Shown piece after piece: positions 26,830 to 35,892 of a stretch of DNA of 64,000 nucleotides. This stretch comes from Thalassobacillus devorans MSP14. GTDB taxonomy: Bacteria; Bacillota; Bacilli; Bacillales; Halobacillaceae. The stretch's first letter is position 1; each line of letters begins with the position of its first letter. Where the stretch lies: positions 514,364-578,363 of the forward strand of contig NZ_KI543237.1 of assembly GCF_000496835.1 (NCBI RefSeq), read 5' to 3'. Under the pieces are notes generated by a model. The model had not been told where the DNA came from. It did not search any database and saw only the letters and a program-made list of their open reading frames with translations. A program made the position numbers and the translations under genes.

Positions 26830-26988
26830 GCTCACCCTCCTTTCCCTCTGTCTGTTCGTTCAGAAAAAAAAGAAAAAAAATTGTCCCATCCATCAGTTTG
26901 TGAAAAACTGATAGATATCATTAATCCTCATTGTATTATACGTCAATACCATGGGGAAGAAAACTCGATCAATAAGGAGTAATTTCTT

Positions 26989-28164
26989 ATGACCTTCCTG
27001 AACACAGCAGAAAAAAACCTCCCGTCCTGGACCGAATGGAGACGTCATCTCCATCAGAACCCGGAACTCGGATTAGAAGAAGTTGAAACAAATACATTCA
27101 TCGTCGAACGGCTGAAGGAAATGGGCCACAAACATGTCGAAACCATCGCAGATACCGGGGTGGTCGTCCTTGTGGAAGGAAAAGCGCCCGGGAAGACTGT
27201 CGCATTACGCGCCGATATTGACGCCCTTCCGATTCAGGATGAAAAAGACGTCGCATATAAATCAAAAGTCAGCGGCAAAGCACATCTGTGCGGTCATGAC
27301 GCCCACACTACGATGCTGCTTGGCGCTGCCCAGCTTTTGAAAGATAACCCGCCGGAGAAAGGCAACATCAAGCTGATTTTCCAGCCAGCTGAAGAAGGAC
27401 GATTCGGTGCTCAAAAAATGATCGAGCACGGCGTTCTGGAAAACCCAAAAGTTGATGCGATCGCCGGCCTGCACGTGAATCCCGATGTACCGACGGGCTA
27501 TGTGACCTGCGCAGAAAAGGAAGTCTGCGCGGCCGCAGACTTTTTCAACCTCGAAATCATCGGCGAAGGAGGGCACGCAGCCCATCCCCATCGCGCAATC
27601 GATTCGATTACGATGACCGCAGAAGTCATCAGTTCCCTGCAGCAGCTCATCAGCCGCCAAATTGATCCATTGGCGCCGACTGTGCTTACCATGGGACAAA
27701 TTCACGGCGGATCTGCGGACAACGCTATTGCACCGAACGTAAAAGTCGGGGGTACAGTCCGCACCCTCGATCCGGACGTCCGCTATTCCATCGAGGAGAA
27801 AATGAACCGGGTCGTCAAAGGAATCACTGATGCATTCGGCGGCAGTTATCAATTGACGTACAACTACTTTTATCCACCGCTCATCAATGATACTTCCCTT
27901 GTGCCATCCGTGAAAGAAGCTGTTGGAGAGGTGTTAGGTAACGATCGTTTTTCCATCGTAAAACCATCGATGGGCGGCGAAGATTTTTCCTTCTATGCAA
28001 ACGAGATCCCAGCTGTCTTTTTCCGTCTCGGAGTGAGAAACGAGGCGAAAAATGCTTTTTACCCGCTCCACCATCCGAAATTCGATTTAGATGAAGAAGC
28101 GATGCCGTACGGAGCCTCCATCCTGGCAACGTGGGCACTTAACCAGTTAAAAGAAAGTGAATAG
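26989..28164 (+). CDS. M20-family amidohydrolase, second copy
   Basis: This 391-residue metal-dependent hydrolase is clearly related to the one at 10294. Motifs: HLCGHDAHTT near 103, QPAEEGRFGAQ near 131, FNLEIIGEGGHAAHPHRA near 188, and the C-terminal MGGEDFSFYANEIP. It probably deacylates an N-acyl amino acid or splits a dipeptide. AAGGAG lies upstream. It is divergent from the sensor kinase operon across 160 bases, so it may belong to the same regulon. Its higher GC and codon bias resemble the neighbouring NhaC and kinase genes. Confidence 0.9.
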   Translation: MTFLNTAEKNLPSWTEWRRHLHQNPELGLEEVETNTFIVERLKEMGHKHVETIADTGVVVLVEGKAPGKTVALRADIDALPIQDEKDVAYKSKVSGKAHLCGHDAHTTMLLGAAQLLKDNPPEKGNIKLIFQPAEEGRFGAQKMIEHGVLENPKVDAIAGLHVNPDVPTGYVTCAEKEVCAAADFFNLEIIGEGGHAAHPHRAIDSITMTAEVISSLQQLISRQIDPLAPTVLTMGQIHGGSADNAIAPNVKVGGTVRTLDPDVRYSIEEKMNRVVKGITDAFGGSYQLTYNYFYPPLINDTSLVPSVKEAVGEVLGNDRFSIVKPSMGGEDFSFYANEIPAVFFRLGVRNEAKNAFYPLHHPKFDLDEEAMPYGASILATWALNQLKESE

Positions 28165-28182
28165 CATTGAATAGTGAGAAAT

Positions 28183-28218
28183 CCACGAAGAAAAGTATCT
28201 ATCTTCGTGGGTTTCTTT
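28183..28218 (+). terminator. Terminator of the second M20 gene
   Basis: CCACGAAGA pairs with TCTTCGTGG over a ten-base loop and is followed by a T-rich tail. Confidence 0.8.
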
Positions 28219-28236
28219 ATCATGCTTAAACCGCAT

Positions 28237-28326
28237 CCAGGGTGTCTGAACCTGGCCCACTCATTTCCAACAGAAAGCCCACTTTGGGTAACGAAACATC
28301 AAAATCAGAACGCCTTGATACAGTGG
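28237..28326. repeat. Dispersed accessory repeats bracketing yifB/RAYT, left side
   Basis: Two repeat words lie here. CCAGGGTGTCTGAACCTGGC (from 28237) recurs at 36504 and, changed, at 30937. ACATCAAAATCAGAACGCCT (from 28296) recurs in the same orientation at 30637. The second pair brackets the yifB plus transposase segment as direct repeats. Confidence 0.7.
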
Positions 28327-28344
28327 GTCTGACTTCCGTAACTA

Positions 28345-29880
28345 TTATTCTTTCACCATACTAATTTTCTTCACTACATGAGCAGGAAAACGATAACTGA
28401 GTGCTTCATCGAGATCCTGTTCCGTGATCATATCATGTCCCTGCAAGTCAGCAATCGTCCGGGCTACACAAATCAGGTTGACCTGCACCCTGTTGCTGAA
28501 ATGATAAGTCATGCTCCATGTCTGCAGTAATCCTCGCAACCTCGACGATAGTGGCGACTTTTTCATCAGTGTCTCATAGGGCACGATACTGTTTGTCAAT
28601 TCCTCACCATAGCGGGCATATTGACGATTTCGCGCATCAGTTACCTGTTCCTTCATCGTTTCGGAATCGGTTTGATGTTCCCTGGTGTGGGTGGCCAAAG
28701 AAATCGGTTCTAACTGCAAATGAATATCCATCCGATCGAGAATCGGACCGGACAACCGCTGCTGGTAACTGTTGATCTGTTTCGGCGTACAGGTGCAATA
28801 TTTATCCTTTGCTCCTTTATAGCCACAAGGGCACGGATTGGTAGCTCCGATTAGAATGAATCTGGCAGGATACGTAACGGTTCCACTGACTCTGCTGATT
28901 GTCACCTTGCCCGCTTCGATCGGCTGCCGGAGCATATCGAGGGTTTTCTTCGGAAATTCAGCCATTTCATCTAAAAAAAGCGCACCGCCATGAGCTAAGG
29001 AGACTTCTCCAGGACGGGGCGTTGTGCCGCCTCCAATAAGAGAAACAGCTGAAGCAGAATGATGAGGATGGCGATAAGGAGGGTTCGAGGATAAGGCACG
29101 GCTTTCGTGAGCCAGCTGGTAGAGGCTAAAACTATCGATCATCGTTTTCTCTTTCATTTCAGGGAGAATCGATGGAAAGGCGGAAGCAAGCATGCTCTTA
29201 CCACAGCCTGGAGGTCCACTCATCAGGACATTATGACCTCCTGCAGCCGCTGTTATCAAAGCCCGTTTCGGAATCTCATGACCTATGATCTCTGAAAAAT
29301 CAGTTCCCCATGCTTCATTGCTCTGATTAATATCAACGTCAACTGTCAATGGAAAGGTGATCTGTTGGGTTATACCGTTCAAATGATCGACCACCTGCTG
29401 TAAATTTGAGACAGGTAATAGCATCGATTGGTTGCGTATCGTTTTTAATCCATGGATAGTATCCGGGACAAAAATATGTTGAAAACCAAGCTCCTTTGCC
29501 TGCATGACTGCCGCAAGCATACCTTCCGTCTCGTGAATCGAGCCATCCAGCGATAGTGCCCCTAGAAAAGCAGTACTTTCCGGGATATTACCGGTGAGCT
29601 GATGGGTTTCCTTTAAAATGGCGATCGCCATCGCTAAATCGGCCATCGGTCCGTTTTTCTTCTGCTCCGTTGGCGAAAGCAGCACGATAATATGACGACC
29701 GGATATATCTGCCGTAATGGAATGAAGGGCGCCTTTCAACCGATCCTTTGATTCTTTGATCGAAGCATCAGGCAGACCGATGACAGATACCTGCTCGGCG
29801 CCGGATAAAGACTGGACTTCGACACCGATGACATAGCCTTCAAGCCCCTTCAGGCCGATACTCTTCACAATAGTCGCCAT
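28345..29880 (-). CDS. yifB: YifB/ComM-type Mg-chelatase-like AAA+ ATPase
   Basis: This 511-residue protein begins with the Lon-protease-like domain of the YifB family (MATIVKSIGLKGLEGYVIGV), followed by an AAA+ core with Walker A SGPPGCGKS near 220, Walker B ALFLDEMAEF near 302, and the C-terminal Mg-chelatase segment. ComM relatives are helicases for branch migration during natural transformation. The start at 29880 has AAAGGAGGA before it; a longer frame to 29976 does not. Its first 41 bases overlap the end of the transposase gene on the same strand. Confidence 0.92.
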   Translation of the reverse strand: MATIVKSIGLKGLEGYVIGVEVQSLSGAEQVSVIGLPDASIKESKDRLKGALHSITADISGRHIIVLLSPTEQKKNGPMADLAMAIAILKETHQLTGNIPESTAFLGALSLDGSIHETEGMLAAVMQAKELGFQHIFVPDTIHGLKTIRNQSMLLPVSNLQQVVDHLNGITQQITFPLTVDVDINQSNEAWGTDFSEIIGHEIPKRALITAAAGGHNVLMSGPPGCGKSMLASAFPSILPEMKEKTMIDSFSLYQLAHESRALSSNPPYRHPHHSASAVSLIGGGTTPRPGEVSLAHGGALFLDEMAEFPKKTLDMLRQPIEAGKVTISRVSGTVTYPARFILIGATNPCPCGYKGAKDKYCTCTPKQINSYQQRLSGPILDRMDIHLQLEPISLATHTREHQTDSETMKEQVTDARNRQYARYGEELTNSIVPYETLMKKSPLSSRLRGLLQTWSMTYHFSNRVQVNLICVARTIADLQGHDMITEQDLDEALSYRFPAHVVKKISMVKE

Positions 29881-30424
29881 ATTCTTTTCCTCCTTTTTCC
29901 TCAATGTAACTTTTATATCTTTGTACTTTCGGATCGACAAAACAATCCAGCAATGGCTTTCTTGTAAGAAACTCATGATGCTCCTTCCCTAAGTATGCAG
30001 GGTAGCTGCTCCATCGATAAGCTTCCGGGACGGCGACCATGCCTGCATTCACAGGATTTAAATGAATGTACTTGCTGGCAGCAAGAAAATAGCTCGTGGT
30101 CTCGATCATCTTACTGTAATAACGTCCCTGAAATAAATGACCATTAAACTTATGCCGCGAATTAAAATACTTTGCATAACGGAATTGAATATATTTCATG
30201 ATCTCCCCTGGAGAATGATTGTGGACTTGGAGGAGTAAATGGATATGGTTGGTCATGAGACAAAAAGCGTGGACGGTAAAAGGAATCTCCTTCTGGCACC
30301 GAAGAATCAGCTGGAGGTACATATTATAATCGTCATCATTAAAAAACACTGCCGTGCCCCTGTTTCCACGAGCAGTAATATGGTACCGAGCCCCCGGATA
30401 CCATTGACGAGGCTTTCTAGACAT
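29840..30424 (-). mobile_element. REP-associated (RAYT/Y1-type) transposase gene
   Basis: This 194-residue HUH endonuclease belongs to the Y1_Tnp family. The metal-binding HUH motif is in TNHIHLLLQ (His60, His62) and the probable catalytic tyrosine is in TTSYFLAASKYIHLNPVNAG (about Tyr112), the layout of TnpA-REP proteins that are associated with dispersed palindromes in genomes. ATG at 30424 has AGGAG upstream. No IS200-type ends are visible around it, so it appears to be a single-copy domesticated-type RAYT. It could be the enzyme that spread one of the repeat families described in this window. Confidence 0.87.
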
Positions 30425-30636
30425 CACAACATCTCCTAAACTGTTATTACTCCTATTCTAATAGAATAGAAATGCCAAGAAAAATCCCTCATTTCAAAAT
30501 TTCATCCAAAACCAACATATAAAAATCACACTTCCCAAACACCAAAAAATCGATTTTCCAACAATGAAAATAGTAAATTTAAAAATTTGAGCCTATAAAA
30601 ACTAGTACTATTAGAAAGATGCTTAACGGTAATGTC

Positions 30637-30667
30637 ACATCAAAATCAGAACACCTCAATACAGTGG
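30637..30667 (+). repeat. Direct-repeat partner of 28296
   Basis: ACATCAAAATCAGAACACCT and the following bases to CAGTGG match 28296-28326 with only a few changes, in the same orientation. Confidence 0.75.
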
Positions 30668-30757
30668 ATTAGACCCACGTGTAACGTGAGCTTCATTTTC
30701 TTAACTTTCGTTCCAATATTCTACAAATATGGTATAGCATCGCTCTACACTTCCGCA

Positions 30758-30797
30758 CTTTAATGCTTTGTACTTTAGATGAGTGGAGTCAGGCAAT
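30758..30797 (+). repeat. 42-base repeat family, diverged copy 3
   Basis: CTTTAATGCTTTGTACTTTA followed by GATGAGTGGAGTCAGGCAAT is a weathered copy with several changes. Confidence 0.65.
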
Positions 30798-31063
30798 GAA
30801 ATACTATTGATCAAATGTTTGATCAATTGAAATATTAGAAGCATTATTCGACGAATTTCATTTAATTTGCAAAACCCACACAATATTCCTGGAGTCAGAC
30901 CAATCATAACTACACTATGTATTTCCTCCCTGCCGACCAGGGTGTGTGAACCTCCCCCACTCTCTCCCCTCAGATATGCCATTACTTGTAAAACCACTTC
31001 ATGTAAATCTAGCAATGGATCAGAGCTCGAAAGTTCAAGGTCCAGGGAGAAGCAATCGAATTA

Positions 31064-31161
31064 AAATGGTTCAGCTCAGAAACCCCTTTATAAGGATATT
31101 TACATGACACAGTATCGGTCATTAAATATACAGGAGGTTTTTGTGAAAGAGAAAATGAGTC
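31064..31161 (+). repeat. Composite direct repeat, left copy
   Basis: AAATGGTTCAGCTCAGAAAC (31064) and TTTACATGACACAGTATCGG onward to GAAAATGAGTC (31099-31161) match the copy at 32102-32235. The piece ACAGGAGGTTTTTGTGAAAG looks like a ribosome site and GTG start, so the unit may derive from the front of a lost gene. Confidence 0.75.
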
Positions 31162-31206
31162 AAACGTCTCTTCGGGAGGCACACTGCCCAAAACAACGCT
31201 TTCTCA

Positions 31207-31248
31207 CTTTAACGCGTTACACTTTAGCTGAGTGGGGGTCAGGCACGG
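31207..31248 (+). repeat. 42-base repeat family, copy 4
   Basis: This is a consensus-like copy, CTTTAACGCGTTACACTTTA through GGGGGTCAGGCACGG, that directly follows the left composite repeat. Confidence 0.9.
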
Positions 31249-31369
31249 CATTTTATCTCATTCTTTCTTTCAAAATAAGAATCATTATGATAATATGTAA
31301 GTACATTAATACATTATTACGCATGGAATAAATAGTAACTAGCTAAGCTAGAGAGGAGAATAATACGAA

Positions 31370-31633
31370 ATGAGTGGAAAACCTTTGCGAAAAAAAGAAA
31401 CTCGAAAAGTAGTGCAAACAGGAAATAGCCTCGGTGTAGGGTTACCGAAAGCAATTATTGATTCGTTAAATATTGCTCGCGGGGATGAGATTGAATTTGA
31501 AGTGAAAGATGATCAAATTATCTTAAATAAAAAAAGGAAATGGGAAGACGAAGTGGATATTGAGTTGGTAAAAATGCTTGCGGAAACGCTTGACGAACAT
31601 GATCAAGTATTTAAAAAACTAAGGGATCGATAA
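31370..31633 (+). CDS. AbrB/MazE-type antitoxin
   Basis: This 87-residue protein has a SpoVT/AbrB swapped-hairpin domain (VVQTGNSLGVGLPKAIIDSL, then IARGDEIEFEVKDDQIIL; about 12-54) and an acidic C-terminal tail (EDEVDIELVKMLAETLDEHD) that would cover the toxin. GAGAGGAG lies upstream. Its stop codon touches the ATG of the Doc toxin gene. Proteins of this class bind their own promoter, and a possible extended -10 is present at 31291-31296. Doc toxins are more usually paired with Phd antitoxins, so this is a mixed pair. Confidence 0.88.
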   Translation: MSGKPLRKKETRKVVQTGNSLGVGLPKAIIDSLNIARGDEIEFEVKDDQIILNKKRKWEDEVDIELVKMLAETLDEHDQVFKKLRDR

Positions 31634-32041
31634 ATGAACATTGTTTATTTAAAAGTCAAAGACGTAGCAGTTATCCACTTTATGATTATGAAGAAATATG
31701 GAAAAGGCGAACAAGCTGGCATCAAAGAACAGGAGTTACTTGAATCTGCAGTTTATCCTCCTCAACAAAGTGCATTTGAAGAAGAAGCTTATCCTACCAT
31801 TTTTGATAAAGCTGCTGCCTTATTTGAGTCATTAGCTAGGAATCACTGCTTCCACAACGGAAATAAACGAACAGCATTAGCCTCGCTCGATATTTTTCTG
31901 AAGAAAAATGGATATAAACTTAGAAAAAATGACCATGAAAATGAAGAATATACAGTAATCGTCGCTCAAGGAAAAGCAGGAACAACCTCTGATATTGCAG
32001 GATGGATAGAATCAAATATAGAAAACTACATCGGTAGATAA
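31634..32041 (+). CDS. doc: Doc-type (Fic family) toxin
   Basis: This 135-residue death-on-curing protein has the catalytic motif HCFHNGNKR (71-79), the Doc/Fic HxFx(D/N)xNK(R) signature with alternative residues to true Fic AMP-transferases. Doc of phage P1 phosphorylates elongation factor Tu, using this kinase-like version of the motif. The gene starts right after the antitoxin stop, so translation is coupled. Full length and all motif residues are present, so it looks functional. Confidence 0.92.
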   Translation: MNIVYLKVKDVAVIHFMIMKKYGKGEQAGIKEQELLESAVYPPQQSAFEEEAYPTIFDKAAALFESLARNHCFHNGNKRTALASLDIFLKKNGYKLRKNDHENEEYTVIVAQGKAGTTSDIAGWIESNIENYIGR

Positions 32042-32101
32042 ACGAAGTAAATCGTCTTACACGCCTTTGCTCTCCTATAAAACACCTTCTCATCCTAAAT
32101 T

Positions 32102-32235
32102 AAATGGTTCAGCTCAGAAACCCTTTTTTATACTGGTATCAAGGACAAGATCAATAAAACCTCCTGTATAATTTACATGACATAGTATTGGGTCATTAAA
32201 TTCACAGGAGGTTTTTGTGAAAGAGAAAATGAGTC
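32102..32235 (+). repeat. Composite direct repeat, right copy
   Basis: It matches the left copy (31064-31161), with about 37 extra bases inserted, including AAAACCTCCTGT, which makes an inverted repeat with the ACAGGAGGTTTT that follows. It lies 61 bases after the Doc stop, so the toxin-antitoxin pair is bracketed. Confidence 0.75.
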
Positions 32236-32278
32236 TAACCTTCCGGCGGGAGGCTGTGACCAAAACCCCACTCTCTCA

Positions 32279-32320
32279 CTTTAACGCTTTACACTTTAGC
32301 TGAGTGGGGGTCAGGCACGG
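32279..32320 (+). repeat. 42-base repeat family, copy 5
   Basis: This copy has one change in the ACGCGT core (AACGCTTTACAC) and directly follows the right composite repeat, just as copy 4 follows the left one. Confidence 0.88.
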
Positions 32321-32771
32321 CAATTAAATTTCGTAACTACTATGATGAAAGCTGATGGCTGTCTTTTGGTGACACCAGGCAATCACTGTAAACCCCAAGA
32401 GCACCTCCCCCTTTCATCAGAATAAGATACTCCGGTTAATGGATGTACTTGTCGTAAAATATTGTAATGACCCTATACTTACGGGTATTCTTACCGCTAT
32501 CAATTGATTGATGACCTATGGTTTCGGTGGCATGTTATCAAAAATACAGAGGAATACCCTTTTCTCTTGCATTTTCTGCTCCTTTAGCCTGAATCATGAA
32601 GGATCTAAATTCACAGTTTCCTATATTCAGGTCCCTTATTGGCGATAAACTTACTTCCCTCTAAAATGATGGCCCCTCTATGTACGTTTGATAAGCGGTT
32701 CGGTAACAAGATACATTGGTTTCACCAATTCCATGCTTGAAGACATTTCGATGGCTGTATGTTCATTCACA

Positions 32772-32813
32772 CTTTAACGCGTTACACTTTAGCTGGGTGG
32801 GGGTCAGGCACCG
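32772..32813 (+). repeat. 42-base repeat family, copy 6
   Basis: CTTTAACGCGTTACACTTTA through GGGGTCAGGCACCG. It lies 181 bases before the VWA/lipase gene. Confidence 0.85.
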
Positions 32814-32993
32814 AAACTAGCAAGAAATAGCACTACTCTCTTCTACTAGTATTAAATATTTAAAATATTTAGATAACTAAGTGGAAAAGGTAGGATTTTA
32901 GAGTTATAATTATCCATGTGTTTCCATTTTATCGATTAAAAAGGAGGGTAGAAATAGGTTGCGTAAATAAGTATAAAGGAGAGGAAACGTTCT

Positions 32994-35876
32994 TTGGTTA
33001 AAAAAAGTAGAATGAAAAATGCTGTTGTTTCGAGCGTGCTATCAGTCTTTTTGCTTGGTGGTTCTGTGTTAACACCCATAAGCACAGATGAAGTATCCGC
33101 TAAGCCGAATAAGAAAGAGGAGAAGCCTTTAAAGATAAAAGGTAATCCAATGGACATTGAAGGAAATTGGTATTTCAAGTCTGCTGAAGAAAAAATCAAA
33201 TGGGAGTTGACTTGGGAGGCGGAAAGATCTTCTAAAGGATATGAAATTTACCGCAGCCCTGAAGAAGATGGAGAGTATGAATTGATTGATGTAGTGGAAG
33301 GGAAATTCACCGAAGGCTACATAGATGAAGATGTTCAGACTGGTGAAGTCTTTTTCTACAAAGTACGTTACTACAAGAACAACAGCAAAAGTCCTTTTTC
33401 AGATCCAATCAAAGTAGACTACGAACTGGATTCGGATGGGGACACCTTATCTGACTACCAGGAACTTAACCTGGGAACAGATAAAAACAAAAAAGACACA
33501 GATGAAGATGGATTGCCTGATAACTTTGAACTTCAAATCACATTAACAGACCCAGCCAATAAGGACTCAGATGAAAATGGGACAGAAGACGGCCAGGAGG
33601 ATTTGGATGAGGATGGACTAACAAACGCAGAAGAGCTTGAGTTAGAAACAGACCCTAAAGAACCCGATACGGATCATGACGGATGGAACGATGGAAAGGA
33701 AATTTCTAAAGGGACAGACCCTCTTTTTGAGGACACCGATGAAGATAAAGTCATTGATGGGTTGGAGGAGGAATTCGGTTTTGACCCTTTGAATCCCGAT
33801 ACCAATGATAACAGCGTACTCGACGGGGATGAAACGGTAGAGAAATCAACTGAACCAGGCATGTATGATGGAGACGATATCGTGACACCTTCTGTCCAAA
33901 TCAAATCGAAAGCTTCCCTTGCCAATTCCACTACGATTACGAACATAGAAGGAACAAGTTCGTTCCTGGATAATGCTCCAGGAATTGGTGCTGCCTTCGA
34001 CTTCCAGACGGAAATCGATTTTGATGAAGCAGCAATGACGTTCACCTACGACACTTCGAAGTTTGAAGAGGACGCTAAACCGGCTATCTTTTATTACAAC
34101 GAAGAAGCCCAGTTATTAGAGAAACTGCCCGACCAGTCCCACGACAAGGAAAACGGGACAGTAACAGCTACGGTTAACCACTTCAGTAAATATATATTAC
34201 TCGACGAAACCGACTGGGATAACGCCTGGTCTAAGGAAATAAGGCCACCTGCCGTTGATGAAGATGGAAACATCAAAAATGTGGATGTCGTCTTTTCTAT
34301 CGACTCATCTGGAAGCATGGACTGGAACGACCCGGATGATTTAAGAAAGACATCCACCAAAAATTTCGTGGATAAGTTGAAAGAAAAAGACCGGGCGGCT
34401 GTGGTTGATTTTGATAGTGATGCTAAAGTTGTGGTTGAATTAACTACAGATAAGCAGTCCGTGAAGGTTGGAATAGACTCTATAAACAGCTCTGGGGGCA
34501 CGAACCTATACCAAGGTGTAATGGAGGGTGTCGAAGAGCTTGCGAATAATGGCAACGATGACCATAATAAATTCCTTATCTTCTTAACAGATGGCGATGG
34601 GACTTGGAGAGATAGTGCGATTGATTACGCCAATGAACACGATGTCATTATTTACACCATAGGCCTTGGAAGCGGCGTTCAACATGACCTGTTAGAAAGA
34701 ATTGCTACCAGCACCGGTGGGAAGTATTTCTATGCCGACCAGGCTGACCAATTGGAAGAGGTATTAGAAGATACCTCCGAAGAAACGATTAGTTGTACAG
34801 CCGATAAAGACGAAGATGGATTAACAGACTGCATGGAAGTCGATGGTTTCCGTATCGGTAACGGGCAAATCATTTATACGGATCCGGAAAAGAAAGATAC
34901 TGACGATGATGGTCTGGAAGATAGCGAGGAAATTTCACCTCAATTTATTCCTCATCATGGCGGGTACTATGTCATGCTTTCGGATCCTACCCTAGAGGAT
35001 ACAGATCATGATTACAAAAACGATGATGATGAAGCTCCTGACAGAAGGAAAGTGTATGATTTCACTGAGCATCTGTCTGTGTTCATGAGCGACCTATCTT
35101 ATAACAACCTGGAAGGTTATATCAAAAGTAATGATCACTCCGTAGACCTCGGAAAAACTACGAATGCAACCATCTTAGATTCAGTTTCAGATCTAGATAT
35201 CAAACAAGAACACCTGAAAGGCTGGAAGTTAATTAAAGGAGAAGACAGCCACTTTTTCGATAGTGGATTTTCAGCATTAGCGTTTAAGCGGGGCAATATG
35301 GTAGTTTTCGCTTATCGAGGTACGGATATCTCGCATTTAGTGAATGACACCGTAGCAGATATAGGGATAGGGATTTATAATAACAATTGGCAAGTTCCGA
35401 TGGCTGGCCGATTTGCCGGTAATACGATCATAGACTTGAATAGTATCCCTAACCTGAACGTGAATGTTACCGGACACTCCCTGGGTGGGTTTTTAGCACA
35501 AGCTATAACCCATGATATCATCGAGAATGAATTGTACCAGCATTACTGGAACATTTTTAAAATCGGTAAGATAACAGATGCTTTATCCAGAGACGATTTA
35601 TTCAACCAGGCATATACATTCAATGCAGCTCCTTTTTTCAAACCTGTGAGCCTTGCCGGAGCATTTACCAAGTTTTTCACAACAACGATTCCATATGAGC
35701 GAATAGATGACGCGAAGTACCATCCGTATATCACCAATTACAGTATTAAAAATGACTTCTTATCCATCACTGTACCTACTCTCGCAGAGCGGCTCGGTGC
35801 AGACCCGGCACCTTTCAATAAAACAGTAGATGGAAATGCGCACAAACTTTCTCAATATTATAGTATTTTCAGGTAA
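32994..35876 (+). CDS. Secreted multidomain protein: FN3-like, TSP3 repeats, VWA, class-3 lipase
   Basis: This 960-residue exported protein starts at TTG (AAAGGAGAGG upstream) with a signal peptide ending near residue 36. The order is an FN3-like domain about 55-142, acidic calcium-binding TSP3-type repeats about 145-285 (for example DTDHDGWNDG), a VWA domain about 428-600 with the MIDAS motif DSSGS, two more TSP3-type repeats about 603-682, then a class-3 lipase-like domain with GHSLGG (Ser829), and probable Asp921 and His950 completing a triad. No LPXTG or other anchor is visible. It probably binds a surface ligand and hydrolyses lipids in a calcium-dependent, salt-tolerant way. A flanking TA pair and repeats suggest transfer. 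Confidence 0.9.
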   Translation: MVKKSRMKNAVVSSVLSVFLLGGSVLTPISTDEVSAKPNKKEEKPLKIKGNPMDIEGNWYFKSAEEKIKWELTWEAERSSKGYEIYRSPEEDGEYELIDVVEGKFTEGYIDEDVQTGEVFFYKVRYYKNNSKSPFSDPIKVDYELDSDGDTLSDYQELNLGTDKNKKDTDEDGLPDNFELQITLTDPANKDSDENGTEDGQEDLDEDGLTNAEELELETDPKEPDTDHDGWNDGKEISKGTDPLFEDTDEDKVIDGLEEEFGFDPLNPDTNDNSVLDGDETVEKSTEPGMYDGDDIVTPSVQIKSKASLANSTTITNIEGTSSFLDNAPGIGAAFDFQTEIDFDEAAMTFTYDTSKFEEDAKPAIFYYNEEAQLLEKLPDQSHDKENGTVTATVNHFSKYILLDETDWDNAWSKEIRPPAVDEDGNIKNVDVVFSIDSSGSMDWNDPDDLRKTSTKNFVDKLKEKDRAAVVDFDSDAKVVVELTTDKQSVKVGIDSINSSGGTNLYQGVMEGVEELANNGNDDHNKFLIFLTDGDGTWRDSAIDYANEHDVIIYTIGLGSGVQHDLLERIATSTGGKYFYADQADQLEEVLEDTSEETISCTADKDEDGLTDCMEVDGFRIGNGQIIYTDPEKKDTDDDGLEDSEEISPQFIPHHGGYYVMLSDPTLEDTDHDYKNDDDEAPDRRKVYDFTEHLSVFMSDLSYNNLEGYIKSNDHSVDLGKTTNATILDSVSDLDIKQEHLKGWKLIKGEDSHFFDSGFSALAFKRGNMVVFAYRGTDISHLVNDTVADIGIGIYNNNWQVPMAGRFAGNTIIDLNSIPNLNVNVTGHSLGGFLAQAITHDIIENELYQHYWNIFKIGKITDALSRDDLFNQAYTFNAAPFFKPVSLAGAFTKFFTTTIPYERIDDAKYHPYITNYSIKNDFLSITVPTLAERLGADPAPFNKTVDGNAHKLSQYYSIFR

Positions 35877-35892
35877 ATAGATGTATAAATAA

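Larger units (their letters stand above)
30428..31369. other. Repeat-rich gene-free region
   Basis: This 942-base AT-rich gap holds only repeats: ACATCAAAATCAGAACACCT at 30637-30667, a 42-base family member at 30758-30797, a variant CCAGGGTGTGTGAACC at 30937, the first composite repeat (31064-31161) and another 42-base copy (31207-31248). A possible extended -10 (TGATAATAT, hexamer 31291-31296) precedes the antitoxin gene. Short open frames here run through repeat sequence and I do not regard them as genes. Confidence 0.65.
32042..32993. other. Repeat-rich gene-free region before the VWA/lipase gene
   Basis: This 952-base gap holds the right composite repeat (32102-32235), two 42-base repeats (32279 and 32772) and an inverted repeat AAAACCTCCTGT/ACAGGAGGTTTT (32156-32167, 32204-32215). 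A further AT-rich stretch (32330-32760) shows no gene I recognise. Confidence 0.6.

Noticed and set aside
29840-30424. IS200/IS605 element
   Set aside because: No TnpB gene or subterminal hairpins next to the ends are visible, and the protein fits the RAYT group better.
30701-31015. 104-codon minus-strand frame
   Set aside because: It runs through a dispersed 42-base repeat and the CCAGGGTG word, with no ribosome site.
31104-31331. 75-codon frame through the left composite repeat
   Set aside because: The front part (AGGAGG then GTG AAA GAG) looks like a gene start, but the frame enters the 42-base repeat and differs from the right copy, which stops early. I treat it as repeat, perhaps once a gene start.
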